From assembly GCA_964427005.1 (NCBI GenBank), contig CAYRTL010000001.1:62001-126000 (forward strand): a stretch of 64,000 nt of DNA, read 5' to 3'. Below are positions 24,227 through 33,700 of this stretch, one piece after another (positions within the stretch are counted from its first letter, which is position 1; each line of letters opens with the position of its first letter). The notes beneath the pieces are model-generated. The model did not search any database. It worked only from the letters and a program-made list of their open reading frames with translations, and was not told where the DNA came from. Made by a program: the position numbers and the translations under genes. Source of the stretch: JAMXLO01 sp964427005 (GTDB lineage: Bacteria > Pseudomonadota > Alphaproteobacteria > Acetobacterales > Acetobacteraceae).

Positions 24227-25618
24227 ATGGCATCGCGTGAAGGCGCCGTCGCACGTGCGTTGGAATTCTTCGACAGCAATGGCTTCCGCGATCGGCTCGC
24301 CGAGTTGGTCGCGATTCCCAGCACGTCGCAGGACCCTGGTCACGAGGCGGACGTGCAGCATTATCTCGAGGGCGCGATCCGGCCGTGGCTGGAGCGAATG
24401 GGCTTCATTATTGCGATCCATCCCAATCCCCGTCCCGGCTTTGGCCCGATCCTGACCGCTCAGCGGCTGGAGGATACGGCGCGCTCCACCGTTCTGACCT
24501 ACGGTCATGGCGACACGGTTCGCGGACTCGAGGATCAGTGGCGTGCCGGCCTCGATCCCTGGCGGCTGACCGCGGAAGGCGACCGGTGGTACGGCCGGGG
24601 TACGGCCGACAACAAGGGACAGCACGCGCTGAACCTATCGGCACTCGAAGCGGTGCTGGCGGAGCGTGGCGGCAAACTTGGCTTCAACCTGAAACTGGTG
24701 CTCGAGACGTGCGAGGAGCGCGGATCGATCGGGTTGCGTGAGTTCGTTGCGGCGCACAAGCAGGAACTCGCAGCCGATGTGCTGATCGGCAGCGACGGTC
24801 CGCGCGTGATGCCCGATACCCCCACGATAGCCACCGGAACGCGCGGCACGTTTCACTTCGACCTTGTGCTCGATCTGCGGCCGGGTGGGGTGCACTCCGG
24901 GCATTGGGGCGGGCTGACGACGGATCCCGCAGTGGTGCTGACACACGCACTAGGTACAATCATTGATCGCAATGGTCGCATCCTGGTTCGCGACTGGCTG
25001 CCGCGAAACGGGCTACCAGCCAGCGTGCGATCGGTTCTGGCCGGATGCGAGGTGGGTGGCGGAGGCGAGGCGGCGTCCATTGATCCAGGCTGGGGCGAGC
25101 CCGGCCTGACCGCAGCCGAGAAGATCTACGGCTGGAACAGCTTCATCGTCTTGGCCATGATCTCCGGCCGTCCGGAGAACCCCGTGAACGCCGTGGCGCC
25201 AAATGCACGCGCGCACTGCCAGATCCGCTATACGGTTGATACTGATCCGGCGAGTTTCGTGCCCGCGCTGCGGCGGCATCTGGACGCTGAAGGCTTCAAA
25301 GGCGTGCAGATCGAGAACGCTGGCATTCGCATGCCGGCCAGTCGGACTGATCCGGCACATCCCTGGGTGCAATGGACTGTGGGCTCGATGGAGCGGACGC
25401 TGGGGCGGCGCGTGCAGGTGATTCCGAACTCTTCAGGTGGGCTGCCGGGCGATGTCTTCGTCGATCATCTTGGTGTCGCGCTGATCTGGGTGCCGCACAG
25501 CTACAATGGCTGCAAGCAGCACGGCCCGGACGAGCATTTCCTGATCGCGCCCGCGCGGGAGGGGATCGCGGCGTTTGCCGGCATCTGGTGGGACCTTGGA
25601 GAAACCGGCACGCCGTGA
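24227..25618 (+). CDS. M20 family metallopeptidase
   Basis: 463 residues from ATG 24227 (GAGGA five bases upstream). Zinc-binding motif YGHGDTVRG gives His94 and Asp96 (the usual proton-shuttle Asp two after His), Asp128 in GRGTADNKGQH bridges the metals, and ETCEERGS carries the catalytic Glu pair. A dimerisation domain occupies the middle. It belongs with the dipeptidase/acetylornithine-deacetylase-like amidohydrolases and hydrolyses an amide or peptide bond. It closes the VOC-MFS-M20 run and converges on gspG. Confidence 0.9.
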   Translation: MASREGAVARALEFFDSNGFRDRLAELVAIPSTSQDPGHEADVQHYLEGAIRPWLERMGFIIAIHPNPRPGFGPILTAQRLEDTARSTVLTYGHGDTVRGLEDQWRAGLDPWRLTAEGDRWYGRGTADNKGQHALNLSALEAVLAERGGKLGFNLKLVLETCEERGSIGLREFVAAHKQELAADVLIGSDGPRVMPDTPTIATGTRGTFHFDLVLDLRPGGVHSGHWGGLTTDPAVVLTHALGTIIDRNGRILVRDWLPRNGLPASVRSVLAGCEVGGGGEAASIDPGWGEPGLTAAEKIYGWNSFIVLAMISGRPENPVNAVAPNARAHCQIRYTVDTDPASFVPALRRHLDAEGFKGVQIENAGIRMPASRTDPAHPWVQWTVGSMERTLGRRVQVIPNSSGGLPGDVFVDHLGVALIWVPHSYNGCKQHGPDEHFLIAPAREGIAAFAGIWWDLGETGTP

Positions 25619-25633
25619 GCGTGACTGGTCGTG

Positions 25634-26098
25634 TCAGGGGTTGCAGATCATGTCGCGCGCTGCCGCATCGGCATTCGCGCCGGTTGAACATAGATCATAA
25701 TCGTGCCCCGGGCGTTCCGACGGGCGTCGATAGATGTAGGGGCGGTTCCACGGATCCACTGGCACGGCATCACCCTTGATATAGGGTCCGTTCCAGTTCA
25801 CTGCGCCCGAGGGCTTCTTCACCAGCGCAACCAATCCCTGTTCCGTCGTCGGATAGGAACCCATGTCGAGATTGTAGAGGTCCAGAACCGTCGAAAGCCG
25901 TTCGATGGATTGCTTGGCGACCGATAGCCGTGCACCTCCGAGCTGACGCAGAGCGGCCGGAGCAACGAGACCAATCAGCAAACCTATAATTGTAATGACG
26001 ACGAGAATCTCCAGAATGGTAAACCCTGCATCGCCTGCCTCCGGCGCGGACGTCATCTTTGCTTCATGCAGCAACTCGCTGCGTTGCCGGATTGTCAT
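25634..26098 (-). CDS. gspG: Type II secretion major pseudopilin GspG
   Basis: 154 residues from ATG 26098 (GGAG eight bases upstream; ATG 26056 is an alternative). The prepilin peptidase site is G/FTILEILVVITIIGLL with Glu at +5, followed by the GspG-specific DMGSYPTTEQGLVAL and PYIKGDAVPVDPWNRPYIY. Major pseudopilin of a type II secretion pilus. The gene itself looks intact although gspE and gspD upstream are destroyed, so it is likely without function in secretion unless a second T2SS exists. Confidence 0.92.
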   Translation of the reverse strand: MTIRQRSELLHEAKMTSAPEAGDAGFTILEILVVITIIGLLIGLVAPAALRQLGGARLSVAKQSIERLSTVLDLYNLDMGSYPTTEQGLVALVKKPSGAVNWNGPYIKGDAVPVDPWNRPYIYRRPSERPGHDYDLCSTGANADAAARDMICNP

Positions 26099-26129
26099 CG
26101 CCGCTGCTCCGTCATATCGTACCCGGACC

Positions 26130-26576
26130 ATGCCAGTTCAGTATCTTGCCTGTATTGCACTTGTCTCGGGATTTTACCAGTTACCGCCACGGGTTTTGCC
26201 ATCAATTCAGGCGGTCGAGGGCGGACGTGCTGGATTGGTGTCACCAAACCAAGACGGTTCCGCCGATCTCGGCGTGATGCAGATCAACACGCGCTGGATC
26301 GCGCCGCTCGCCCAGTACACCCGCCAGCCGGAGAGCCTGGTCCGCCATCGTCTGATCGAGGAGCCTTGCTACAACATCGCTACTGCCGGCGCGATCATGC
26401 GCATTTACCTCAACGAGGAAGGCGGCAATCTGCTGCGTGCTGTCGGCGACTACCATTCGCACACGCCGGCTCGGAATGAAGCCTATCAGACGAAAGTCCT
26501 CCAGGCGGCGCAACACCTGTTCAATAGCCACACGCAGCGCATTTCGGTGCAGGCTGCCGATCAACCCCACCGGTAA
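26130..26576 (+). CDS. Lytic transglycosylase-like (VirB1-type) protein
   Basis: 148 residues from ATG 26130. A short hydrophobic start (YLACIALVSGF) may be a signal segment. The SLT fold follows: LPSIQAVEGGRAG with the catalytic-type Glu, ADLGVMQINTRWI, EPCYNIATAGAIM and GDYHSHTP. Such enzymes open peptidoglycan so that secretion machines or pili can pass. It lies inside the remnant T2SS locus on the opposite strand, its 3' end overlapping that of gspK by 16 bases, so it may have served that system. Confidence 0.82.
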   Translation: MPVQYLACIALVSGFYQLPPRVLPSIQAVEGGRAGLVSPNQDGSADLGVMQINTRWIAPLAQYTRQPESLVRHRLIEEPCYNIATAGAIMRIYLNEEGGNLLRAVGDYHSHTPARNEAYQTKVLQAAQHLFNSHTQRISVQAADQPHR

Positions 26577-27370
26577 ATCAGCAGTGGAGCCTGCCGTTGT
26601 CCGGTCAGGCGGATCACGGCTGTTCTTACTACCCGCGCGGAGCCCCCACCACGCACTTCTGCGGTGATCGTAAAGGCATGGCCCAACGATACGCCTGGAC
26701 TGCTTGCTCGCGGCCGCAACCCGAGACGCTCGTCCTCCATCCGCCGATATTCAGCATCGGCTCCCGAGTCGAGGGCGCGGAATACGTTCAGCACCGCTGG
26801 AGTGGAAAACGCGGGCGTGATGAATGATGCATGTGAGTAGACTGTGAACAGCGGCTCGACACGGCGATAGAGTTCCGGGGTCATTCCGGGCACCAGTTGC
26901 AGTTCCTCCACGGACTGAAGATAGGAGTAGCTCGCGCCTTCGTTCCGGCCACCTCGCTCCGGTGGCTCGCGCCAGGCGATAATGGTCGCCGCTACTTGCC
27001 GTGCCACATCCACGTCGGCGCCCACACTCATCAGCGCCTGCTGCAAGGTGGCAGCATTCGCCATGTTCGCATCGATCTTGCCCGCTTCATCCCGCACGCT
27101 CATGCGCACTTCGTAGCCGGCGAAAGGAATAGTGAAGGGTGTGGCATCGACGGGAGGCTGGGCAGCAGGAGCGCTGACCAGCCGCAGAATGGCAATATTG
27201 ATGGCCGCATCAGCGGTGGCGGTCAGTGCTGCCACATCCGCGCGACTGCGCCCGATTCCCGCGTCGGCACGAATGAGTTGGAGAACACTCAGTACGATGA
27301 CGGCAATGATCGCCGAACCCCACAGCGCGGAGACAATGGCAATGCCGCGCTCGTGTTCGCCAGTCTCCAC
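26561..27370 (-). CDS. gspK: Type II secretion minor pseudopilin GspK
   Basis: 269 residues. Prepilin-like start GIAIVSALWGSAIIAVIVL, then the two alpha domains of GspK with DEAGKIDANMANAATLQ and SVEELQLVPGMTPELYRR, the helix-hairpin-helix-like motif of the family. GspK caps the pseudopilus tip. It begins two bases after the end of the gspD remnant. Length is a little below the usual 300-odd residues but the domains are present. Confidence 0.88.
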   Translation of the reverse strand: METGEHERGIAIVSALWGSAIIAVIVLSVLQLIRADAGIGRSRADVAALTATADAAINIAILRLVSAPAAQPPVDATPFTIPFAGYEVRMSVRDEAGKIDANMANAATLQQALMSVGADVDVARQVAATIIAWREPPERGGRNEGASYSYLQSVEELQLVPGMTPELYRRVEPLFTVYSHASFITPAFSTPAVLNVFRALDSGADAEYRRMEDERLGLRPRASSPGVSLGHAFTITAEVRGGGSARVVRTAVIRLTGQRQAPLLIYRWG

Positions 27371-27372
27371 GC

Positions 27373-27860
27373 TCAGCCACTCCGGCGGGCAGCGACTGGT
27401 ATCGTCAACCGTAGCTTTTCACGCAGTTCCCGTGTGACGCTGTCGCCTTCGTCGCGATTGCGAATGACGCGAGGCGTGATCAGCAGAATCAGTTCGGTTC
27501 GCGTCATGGTATCGCCCCGAACGCCAAACAGCCAACCAATCACCGGTATATCCTTGAGCCATGGCATACCGGAATTGGTAACTGTATGATTGTCCCTGAT
27601 CAGCCCCGCGAGCCCAATCGTCTCGCCATCATTGACTGCTACCGAACTCGTCACCCGACGTTGTGAGATCGTCGGGTTGAGAGTTGGCGTTCCCCCGGGC
27701 GTCGGGACTGGGTCACTCACCTCTTCCGCGATATCGAGCGACACGAGACCGCTGGAATTCACTCGTGGCGTGACGTTCAGGATCACACCGGTATCGCGAT
27801 AGCTGATCGAATTCACGATCGGTGCATTCGGCGAAATCGTACCGACTGCCGCCGTCGCCG
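27373..27860 (-). pseudogene. gspD: Secretin GspD, C-terminal remnant
   Basis: The frame encodes only the last ~150-160 residues of a type II secretin: SYRDTGVILNVTPRV, SLDIAEEVS, the RRVTSSVAVNDGETIGLAGL segment and MPWLKDIPVIGWLFG, then TRTELILLITPRVI. A normal GspD has 650 or more residues with N0-N3 domains, none of which is present. The upstream side runs directly into the gspE fragment in another frame, so the left part was removed by deletion. An ATG at 27816 could start a short product, but it could not form the outer-membrane channel. Confidence 0.85.
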
Positions 27861-28226
27861 TTGCACGGCCTGCGCTGCGGCATCGTCCAAGGGATCCGCC
27901 ATCGCGACAGTGATGCCGTCCTCGGTCTCGACGACGGGAATCAGGCGGGCACGCTTCAGGAAGGCCGCCCGCAGCTTGTCAGCCGCCACGGGTCCGCTGG
28001 GAAATTCCTCCGGCACCACAACGGGCGAACCAATCAGCGTCGCGTAAGCCTGCGCCAGATCGCGATCGGAGATCAGCCCGAGTTTGGAGGCGATCAGGTC
28101 TATCCGCTCGCCGCTCTCGGACTCAAGGCGCCGCGCCCGCTCCAGTGCGGCACCGGACAGCAGACCGCTGGTGGTCAGAACGCTCCGGATGTCGGCGCCG
28201 CCGTTCAGGCGGTTTTCGCTCGCCAT
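27813..28226 (-). pseudogene. gspE: Secretion ATPase GspE, N-terminal remnant
   Basis: From ATG 28226 about 121 codons encode the GspE N-terminal domain (SVLTTSGLLSGAALERARRL, LGLISDRDLAQAYATLIG, RLIPVVETEDGITVAMADP, AAAQAV). After that the frame passes into foreign sequence (Arg-rich, ending MHRS) and stops at 27813. Walker A, Asp box, Walker B and the zinc region are all missing. The point where similarity ends (about 27860-27875) is the junction with the gspD remnant. Confidence 0.82.
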
Positions 28227-28340
28227 CGCCAAGTGATTACGTCTCCACAACCCGCACCGAGTATGGCACCTACCTGGGTACCTCGCACGAATTCTTGACA
28301 CTGCTACTACAATGCGGGCTGTAAACGAAAGAGTTTGTCC

Positions 28341-28886
28341 GTGTCGCCACCAGACCGTCACATCGGCTGGCTCATCCCCGCGATGCTCATTGTCGCAATT
28401 TGGGCAGTGGAAATTGACGGGCTGTCCTCTCGTTTCGTATCCGACGTGATTCTTGGTTTCGGCTTGGTTGCCCTAGCCTGGATCGATTGGCGGCAGATGC
28501 GCCTGCCCGACCTGCTGACCTTGCCCCTGCTGCTGCTAGGACTGGCGGCGACGGCGTATGTTGCTCCGGACGACTTGCTTTCCAACCTGGTCGGAGCGCT
28601 TGCCGGGTACAGCGTGTTGCGGGCGATCGACTGGTGCTATCGCCGTGCGCGCGGCCAGGCGGGGTTGGGGCAAGGCGACGCCAAACTGCTGGCAGCCGGC
28701 GGAGCCTGGCTGGGCTGGCAAGCACTGCCTTGGGTGGTGCTGCTGGCCTGTCTGCTTGGCCTTGTCATCGTGCTGGCGCTCCGCATCCGAGGCCGCAGCA
28801 TCACGCGCGAGACTGTCCTGCCCTTCGGTCCGCCGCTGGCTGCGGCGATATGGATCGTGCGGCTGCATGGCGTTCCCGGAATGTGA
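28341..28886 (+). CDS. A24-family prepilin peptidase, short form
   Basis: 181 residues from GTG 28341 (AAAGAG seven bases upstream; TTG 28335 is too close to it). Multi-helix membrane protein with the two catalytic aspartates of the family in LAWIDWRQMRLPD and GLGQGDAKLLAAGG. It lacks the N-terminal methyltransferase/cysteine domain of long PilD proteins. It would process GspG- and GspK-like pseudopilins and is divergent from the gspE remnant. It may now be orphaned or serve other pilins in the genome. Confidence 0.87.
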   Translation: MSPPDRHIGWLIPAMLIVAIWAVEIDGLSSRFVSDVILGFGLVALAWIDWRQMRLPDLLTLPLLLLGLAATAYVAPDDLLSNLVGALAGYSVLRAIDWCYRRARGQAGLGQGDAKLLAAGGAWLGWQALPWVVLLACLLGLVIVLALRIRGRSITRETVLPFGPPLAAAIWIVRLHGVPGM

Positions 28887-28948
28887 TCTGCTTGCGTCCG
28901 GGAAACGAGTCGCCCAATGTCGCCCGAATTCGTGGCTACGAGGATACC

Positions 28949-29233
28949 ATGCGCGTCATCGGCTTGGCTGTTTTGCTGTCGATCGGCGGCTGCGTGAACG
29001 CCGACACAGTCTACCTCGCCAATGGCGTAAAGGTCGTGCGGATCACGTGCACGCTGCGCACGGACGCGTTGACGCCTTGTTACAAGACAGCCGGTGACAT
29101 ATGCGGCCCGCGCGGATACACGATCTACGACTGGGACGGCCAGCCGTGGAGCACACCTTACCCAGCACCCGACACGCTGGATTACGTGGGCACCTTGAAC
29201 CCGACGACACTGCTCGTCGGATGCCGCTCATAG
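28949..29233 (+). CDS. Putative lipoprotein of unknown function
   Basis: 94 residues from ATG 28949 with GAGGA eight bases upstream. The signal peptide ends in LSIGGC (Cys15), suggesting lipidation. The mature part has four further cysteines in ITCTL, TPCYKTAGDICGPRGYTIYD and LVGCRS; the CYxxAGxxCxxRGY pattern occurs in small proteobacterial lipoproteins of unknown role. Probably periplasmic with disulfides. It converges on the SDR gene with six bases between. Confidence 0.7.
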   Translation: MRVIGLAVLLSIGGCVNADTVYLANGVKVVRITCTLRTDALTPCYKTAGDICGPRGYTIYDWDGQPWSTPYPAPDTLDYVGTLNPTTLLVGCRS

Positions 29234-29239
29234 TTCACG

Positions 29240-30100
29240 TCAAAGAATGGGCTTGCCGCCGGTGACGGCGACCGTCGCACCTGACACATAACTTGCCTCA
29301 TCGGCGGCCAGCATGACATAGACTGGCGCCACCTCCTTTGGCTGGCCCGGTCGGCCCATCGGAACCTGTTTGCCAAAGTTCTTCACCTTCTCTGCCGGCA
29401 TGGTGGATGGAATGAGTGGCGTCCAGATCGGCCCAGGTGCCACGCAGTTCGCGCGGATTCCTTTCTCGGCCAGAAGTTGAGCAAGCCCGGCAGTAAAGTT
29501 CTGGATCGCGCCCTTCGTCGTCGCATAGGCAAGCAGTTGCGGGTTCGGCGTATCGGCATTGATGGAAGCCGTATTGATGATGGAACCGCCCTGCTTCATG
29601 TGCGGGATCGCCGCCTTCGTCAAATAGAACATCGAGTAGATGTTGGTGCGGAAGGTGACGTCCCACTCCTCGTCGCTGATGTCCTCGATAGAGGAGAAGG
29701 TGGCCTGGTGAGCGGCATTGTTGACCAGGACGTCGATGCGCCCGAACGTTGAAACCGCCTGGCTGACGATGTGGCGACAATGCGCAGGGTCCTTGATGTC
29801 ACCCGGCATCAGCACGCATTTCCGCCCCGCGCCTTCCACCAGCCGCTGCGTCTCCTTGGCGTCCTCGTGCTCGTTGTAATAGCTGACGAGTACATCGGCA
29901 CCTTCGCGGGCGAAGGCGAGCGCGACGGCACGTCCAATCCCGCTATCAGCCCCGGTGATGATGGTCTTCTTATCGATGAGGCGCCCGGACCCTTTGTAAG
30001 TGCTTTCGCCATAATCGGGCCGCGGGTCCATTGCGTTGCTGCTGCCAGGCATCGGCTGATGCTGTTCTGAAAATGGGGGTTTGGGAAAATCAGCGCTCAT
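29240..30100 (-). CDS. SDR family oxidoreductase (YhdF/YghA-like)
   Basis: 286 residues from ATG 30100 with GGAGG five bases upstream. After a ~45-residue proline-rich N-terminal extension come the SDR motifs: TGADSGIGRAVALAFA (cofactor binding), VLVNNAAHQ, catalytic Ser in INTASINA, the YATTK pair of Tyr and Lys, and VAPGPIWTPLIPS. The N-terminal extension (QHQPMPGSSNAMDPRPDYGE) is typical of the stress-associated YhdF/YghA subgroup of glucose-dehydrogenase-like SDRs. Substrate unknown. A CHRD-domain gene is divergent from it. Confidence 0.9.
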   Translation of the reverse strand: MSADFPKPPFSEQHQPMPGSSNAMDPRPDYGESTYKGSGRLIDKKTIITGADSGIGRAVALAFAREGADVLVSYYNEHEDAKETQRLVEGAGRKCVLMPGDIKDPAHCRHIVSQAVSTFGRIDVLVNNAAHQATFSSIEDISDEEWDVTFRTNIYSMFYLTKAAIPHMKQGGSIINTASINADTPNPQLLAYATTKGAIQNFTAGLAQLLAEKGIRANCVAPGPIWTPLIPSTMPAEKVKNFGKQVPMGRPGQPKEVAPVYVMLAADEASYVSGATVAVTGGKPIL

Positions 30101-30122
30101 GAGGGCCTCCACGAATGGCCCT

Positions 30123-30147
30123 GGAACGGCGGCAGACGGTGCGGGTT
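30123..30147 (+). promoter_or_regulatory. Candidate EcfG-type promoter upstream of the CHRD gene
   Basis: GGAAC at 30123-30127, 16 bases, GGTT at 30144-30147 (consensus GGAAC-N16/17-CGTT). It points at the CHRD gene about 100 bases away. The divergent SDR is of a subgroup often stress-induced, which makes the reading plausible but not proven. Confidence 0.35.
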
Positions 30148-30246
30148 GCAGCTGATGATGGAATACCGTGACTTCCGGCGCGTCTTTCAGCAGGCTGAGC
30201 TGCCCGAAACGGATCGGGCGCGAGTGCGCAACGAGAGGGAGGATGC

Positions 30247-30672
30247 ATGCTTCGGAGGTCACTTCTGGCCGCGGCGTTCGTCGCCGGCTGTCTGTCGGCT
30301 GCTTCGGCCGCCGATGTCGAGTACCGCGCGACCATGACCGGCAAGTCCGAGGTGCCGCCAAACACTTCGTCAGGAAGCGGCGATGTGGTGGCGACGCTGG
30401 ACCCGGCCACCAAGAAGCTCAACTACACCATGACCTACAGGGGCCTGTCCGGTCCGGCGACGGCAGCGCACTTCCATGGACCGGCAGCAGCCGGGGCCAA
30501 TGCCGGCGTGGCGGTGCCGATTGGTAACAATCCCGCCAGCCCGACCACCGGCTCTGTCACTCTGACGGACGCCCAGGTCAAGGACCTGGAGGCCGGCAAG
30601 TGGTACGCAAACGTCCACACAGCAGCCAATCCAGGCGGCGAGATCCGCGGGCAGATGGAGCAGGTGAAGTAA
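30247..30672 (+). CDS. Secreted CHRD-domain protein
   Basis: 141 residues. A Sec signal peptide (LLAAAFVAGCLSAASAA) is followed by one CHRD domain: EYRATMTGKSEVPPNTSSG, LNYTMTYRGLSGPATAAHFHG, and WYANVHTAANPGGEIRGQM. CHRD domains are named from chordin and occur in many bacterial periplasmic proteins of unknown function; the conserved HFHG and NVHT histidines suggest metal binding. Preceded by GAGGGAGG close to the ATG. Confidence 0.88.
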   Translation: MLRRSLLAAAFVAGCLSAASAADVEYRATMTGKSEVPPNTSSGSGDVVATLDPATKKLNYTMTYRGLSGPATAAHFHGPAAAGANAGVAVPIGNNPASPTTGSVTLTDAQVKDLEAGKWYANVHTAANPGGEIRGQMEQVK

Positions 30673-30682
30673 CCGCGAGAAG

Positions 30683-30710
30683 GCCCCCTCTTGCGCCTTG
30701 CGGAGGGGGC
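30683..30710. terminator. Hairpin between convergent genes
   Basis: GCCCCCTC (30683-30690) pairs with GAGGGGGC (30703-30710) around a 12-base loop. It starts 10 bases after the CHRD stop and reaches the stop of the convergent oxidoreductase gene, so it could end both transcripts. No T run follows on either strand, so Rho-independent termination may be weak. Confidence 0.5.
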
Positions 30711-33700
30711 TACTCCGCCGCGACGCCGCGCGCGTGGAGGCGATGCAGCGCGCGATCGACCCATAGTGCGGTCAGCTTCTCCTGCACGCCGTTCTGCGCC
30801 AGTCGCTCGTGCAACGCGGGGAAATCCACCCGGTCCAACGCCTGGTCCTGGTTGAAGCAGGAAAACACCACAGTCCGCTCGCCTGTCGCCGGGTCGATCT
30901 GCGGCTGCAGGCACTGCGCGCAAACTTCCTTCATCATGCACTGCATGGGCGAGTTGATGGAGCCGATCGCGGTGTGCCCTGGCTTCAGAAGGGGCGCCAG
31001 CACGCCGTGGCGGGCCGCGCCGACTGCCTGCATCATCCGGTCGGACCCAATGACGATCAGGTGGTTCGCCTGGGGCAACCCCACCTCTGCGCCGTATTCG
31101 GCCATGCCTTGCACGATGTTGCCGAGGAAGCTGCGGTCCTGTGGCCGTGTCGGGGTAAATCCCGGCGCTTCGTCGCAGCACCAGACGATGACATCCGCCG
31201 CGCGCTCGATTTCCGCTACCTTGTAGCGGTCGCGCATCTGCTTATAGCCGGCGAAATAGATCACTCGAGATCCAGCCGCCCGAAGCGCGGCTCCGATCGA
31301 AAAAAGCACCGCATTGCCCAGGCCACCGCCGACAAGTGCAACCGTCTTGCCCTCAAGGATCTCAGTTGGCGAGCCAGTCGGCCCCATAAGCACGACTGGC
31401 TCACCGGGCTTGAGCAGCGCGCAGATATCGGAGCTGCCACCCATTTCCAACACGATGACCGACACCAGACCGCGCTCCGGGTCAGTCCAGGCGCCGGTCA
31501 TTGCCAACCCTTCCATCGCCAGCACGGTGCTGGCCTCGCCCGCTTCGGCGATGCGTGGCGCCAGCATCTCGTAGTTTTGCAGGCGGTAGAACTGGCCTGG
31601 CCGGAATGCCCGCGCCTGCGCAGGCGCATGCACTACGACCTCCACTATTGTCGGTGTCAGCCGGTGCACCGCATGCACAGTCGGCACCAGCTCCTGCCGG
31701 CAACGGGCAATTACGTCGGCGCCACTGATGGATGTGGCGTTCTGCGCGGCGAGGACCTTTGACACCAGCGGATACCCGCGCTTCGCACCTCCCATTGCCT
31801 TCACGACATTGCCGAAGAAGCTGGGATGAAGGTCGCCGAAGAAGCTGATAAAGCGGCCATTCTCTGCGCGATGCATCAGCACATGGGTTACGTCTGGTTT
31901 GGCCAGGCCGCGCACGACAGCGACCGGTGCGCCGCTCTCGTCAACGGCCTGGAAATACCGGCCGTCGAGCTGAATGCGTCCGTCCTCGCGCGCCAGGACA
32001 GTGTTGGGCTGCGTTCCCGCAGCAACAAGTATTGCACGCGCCGGCAGTAGGATTTCCGATCCGTCTCGGCGTGACAGCCTTATGCCAGCCGCGTGACCGA
32101 ATTCATCCACCTCGACAGCCTTCGGCGTCAGCCCCTCGGCAAACCGCACGGCTTCCTCCAGCGCCTTCGCCACCTCCTCGTGGTTCAGCGTGTAGGACGG
32201 GCTGTCGATCAGCCGGCGACGATAGGCAATCGTCACGCCGCCCCATGAATCGAGAAGCTGTGCAAGCCGATGCGGCCTGCCTTCGCGCTTCGCCGCCTCG
32301 CGCTCAGCAGCGATGGCCGCCGCATGTGCGAGGAACTCATCGGCAATGCCGACCTCCTCGGCGTTCCAGGCTGCACGCACCGCGGTCTCGCCGCGTTCGG
32401 CAACCAAGGCACGATAGCGAGCCGCGAACTTCTCCACCTGCCGGACGTAGTAGGCGAGGCTTTCGGTCGCCGTATCGATGGCGGTCAGGCCACCGCCGAT
32501 CACCACGACCGGCAAGCGCAGTTGCAGGTTGGCGATGGATGACAGTTTCGCCGCGCCGGTGAGCTGCAGCGCCATCAGGAAATCCGAGGCAGCACGAACG
32601 CCGCGCGCCAGGCCATTGGGTATATCCAGCACTGTTGGCTTGCCCGCGCCCATGCACAGCGCGATGTGGTCGAAGCCCATCGACCAGGCTTCATCCATGC
32701 CCAGTGTCGCGCCGCCGCCGAAGCGGATGCCGCCAAAATGCGCGAATTGCGGACGCCGCTCCAGCAGCAGGCGCACCAGCTTCAGGTAATTCTTGTTCCA
32801 GCGCACGGTGATGCCGTACTCGGCGACGCCGCCAAATCCCGCCATCACCCTGTCGTCCAGGTTCTCGAACAGGCTTTCGACGTCGCGCACCGGCGCCGTT
32901 GGATCGAAACCGAGCGGCTCAATCTTCAAGCCGTCGATGGCCACGACGGTGTGGCCGTCGTTCATCAGGTGATGAGCCAGCGTGAATCCGGCGGGTCCAA
33001 GGCCGACGATGAGCACTTTTCGTCCGCTGTCAGGCCTCGGCAGCGGACGGCGAATATCGAGCGGATTCCACCGTGTGAGCAGCGAATAGATTTCGAAACC
33101 CCAGGGCAGGCTCAACACGTCCTTCAAGATCCGCGTCTCGGCCTGTGGAATGTCCACCGGATCCTGCCGCTGGTAGATACAGGCCTTCATGCAATCGTTG
33201 CAGATCCGATGCCCCGTCGCCGCCATCATCGGATTGTCGATGGCAATTGTCGCGAACGCGCCGAGGACGCTGCCTTGCGCGCGCAGCGTGTGCATCTCGC
33301 TGATCTTTTCATCCAGCGGACAGCCGGCAAGCGTCACGCCGAACGGCGACTTCTGAAACTGACCTGTCTTGCGATCCTTCAGGCCGTGCCGGCAGGAATC
33401 CTTACCCTGCGTGTGGCACCAGATGCAGTAATTGATCTGATCCAATGCCTGCTGCCGCGTCATCCCATCGTCGGTCAGCGCGAACCCTTCCCGCTCGCGC
33501 CAATGATGTTCCGGCAGACGCAGCATCGTCACGCCATCGCGCTCGATGGTTTCGACCGGAACCAGATGGTCGTGGTTCAGCCGGTGCGGCACGCCGAACA
33601 GCGTGTTGCCTCGATGGAGGGCGCGGCCAGCCTCGGTCAGCGTCGCCCAAGCCGCGTAGCGCATCGCGATATCGAGCGATTCCGCGTCGCCAGCTTTCTC

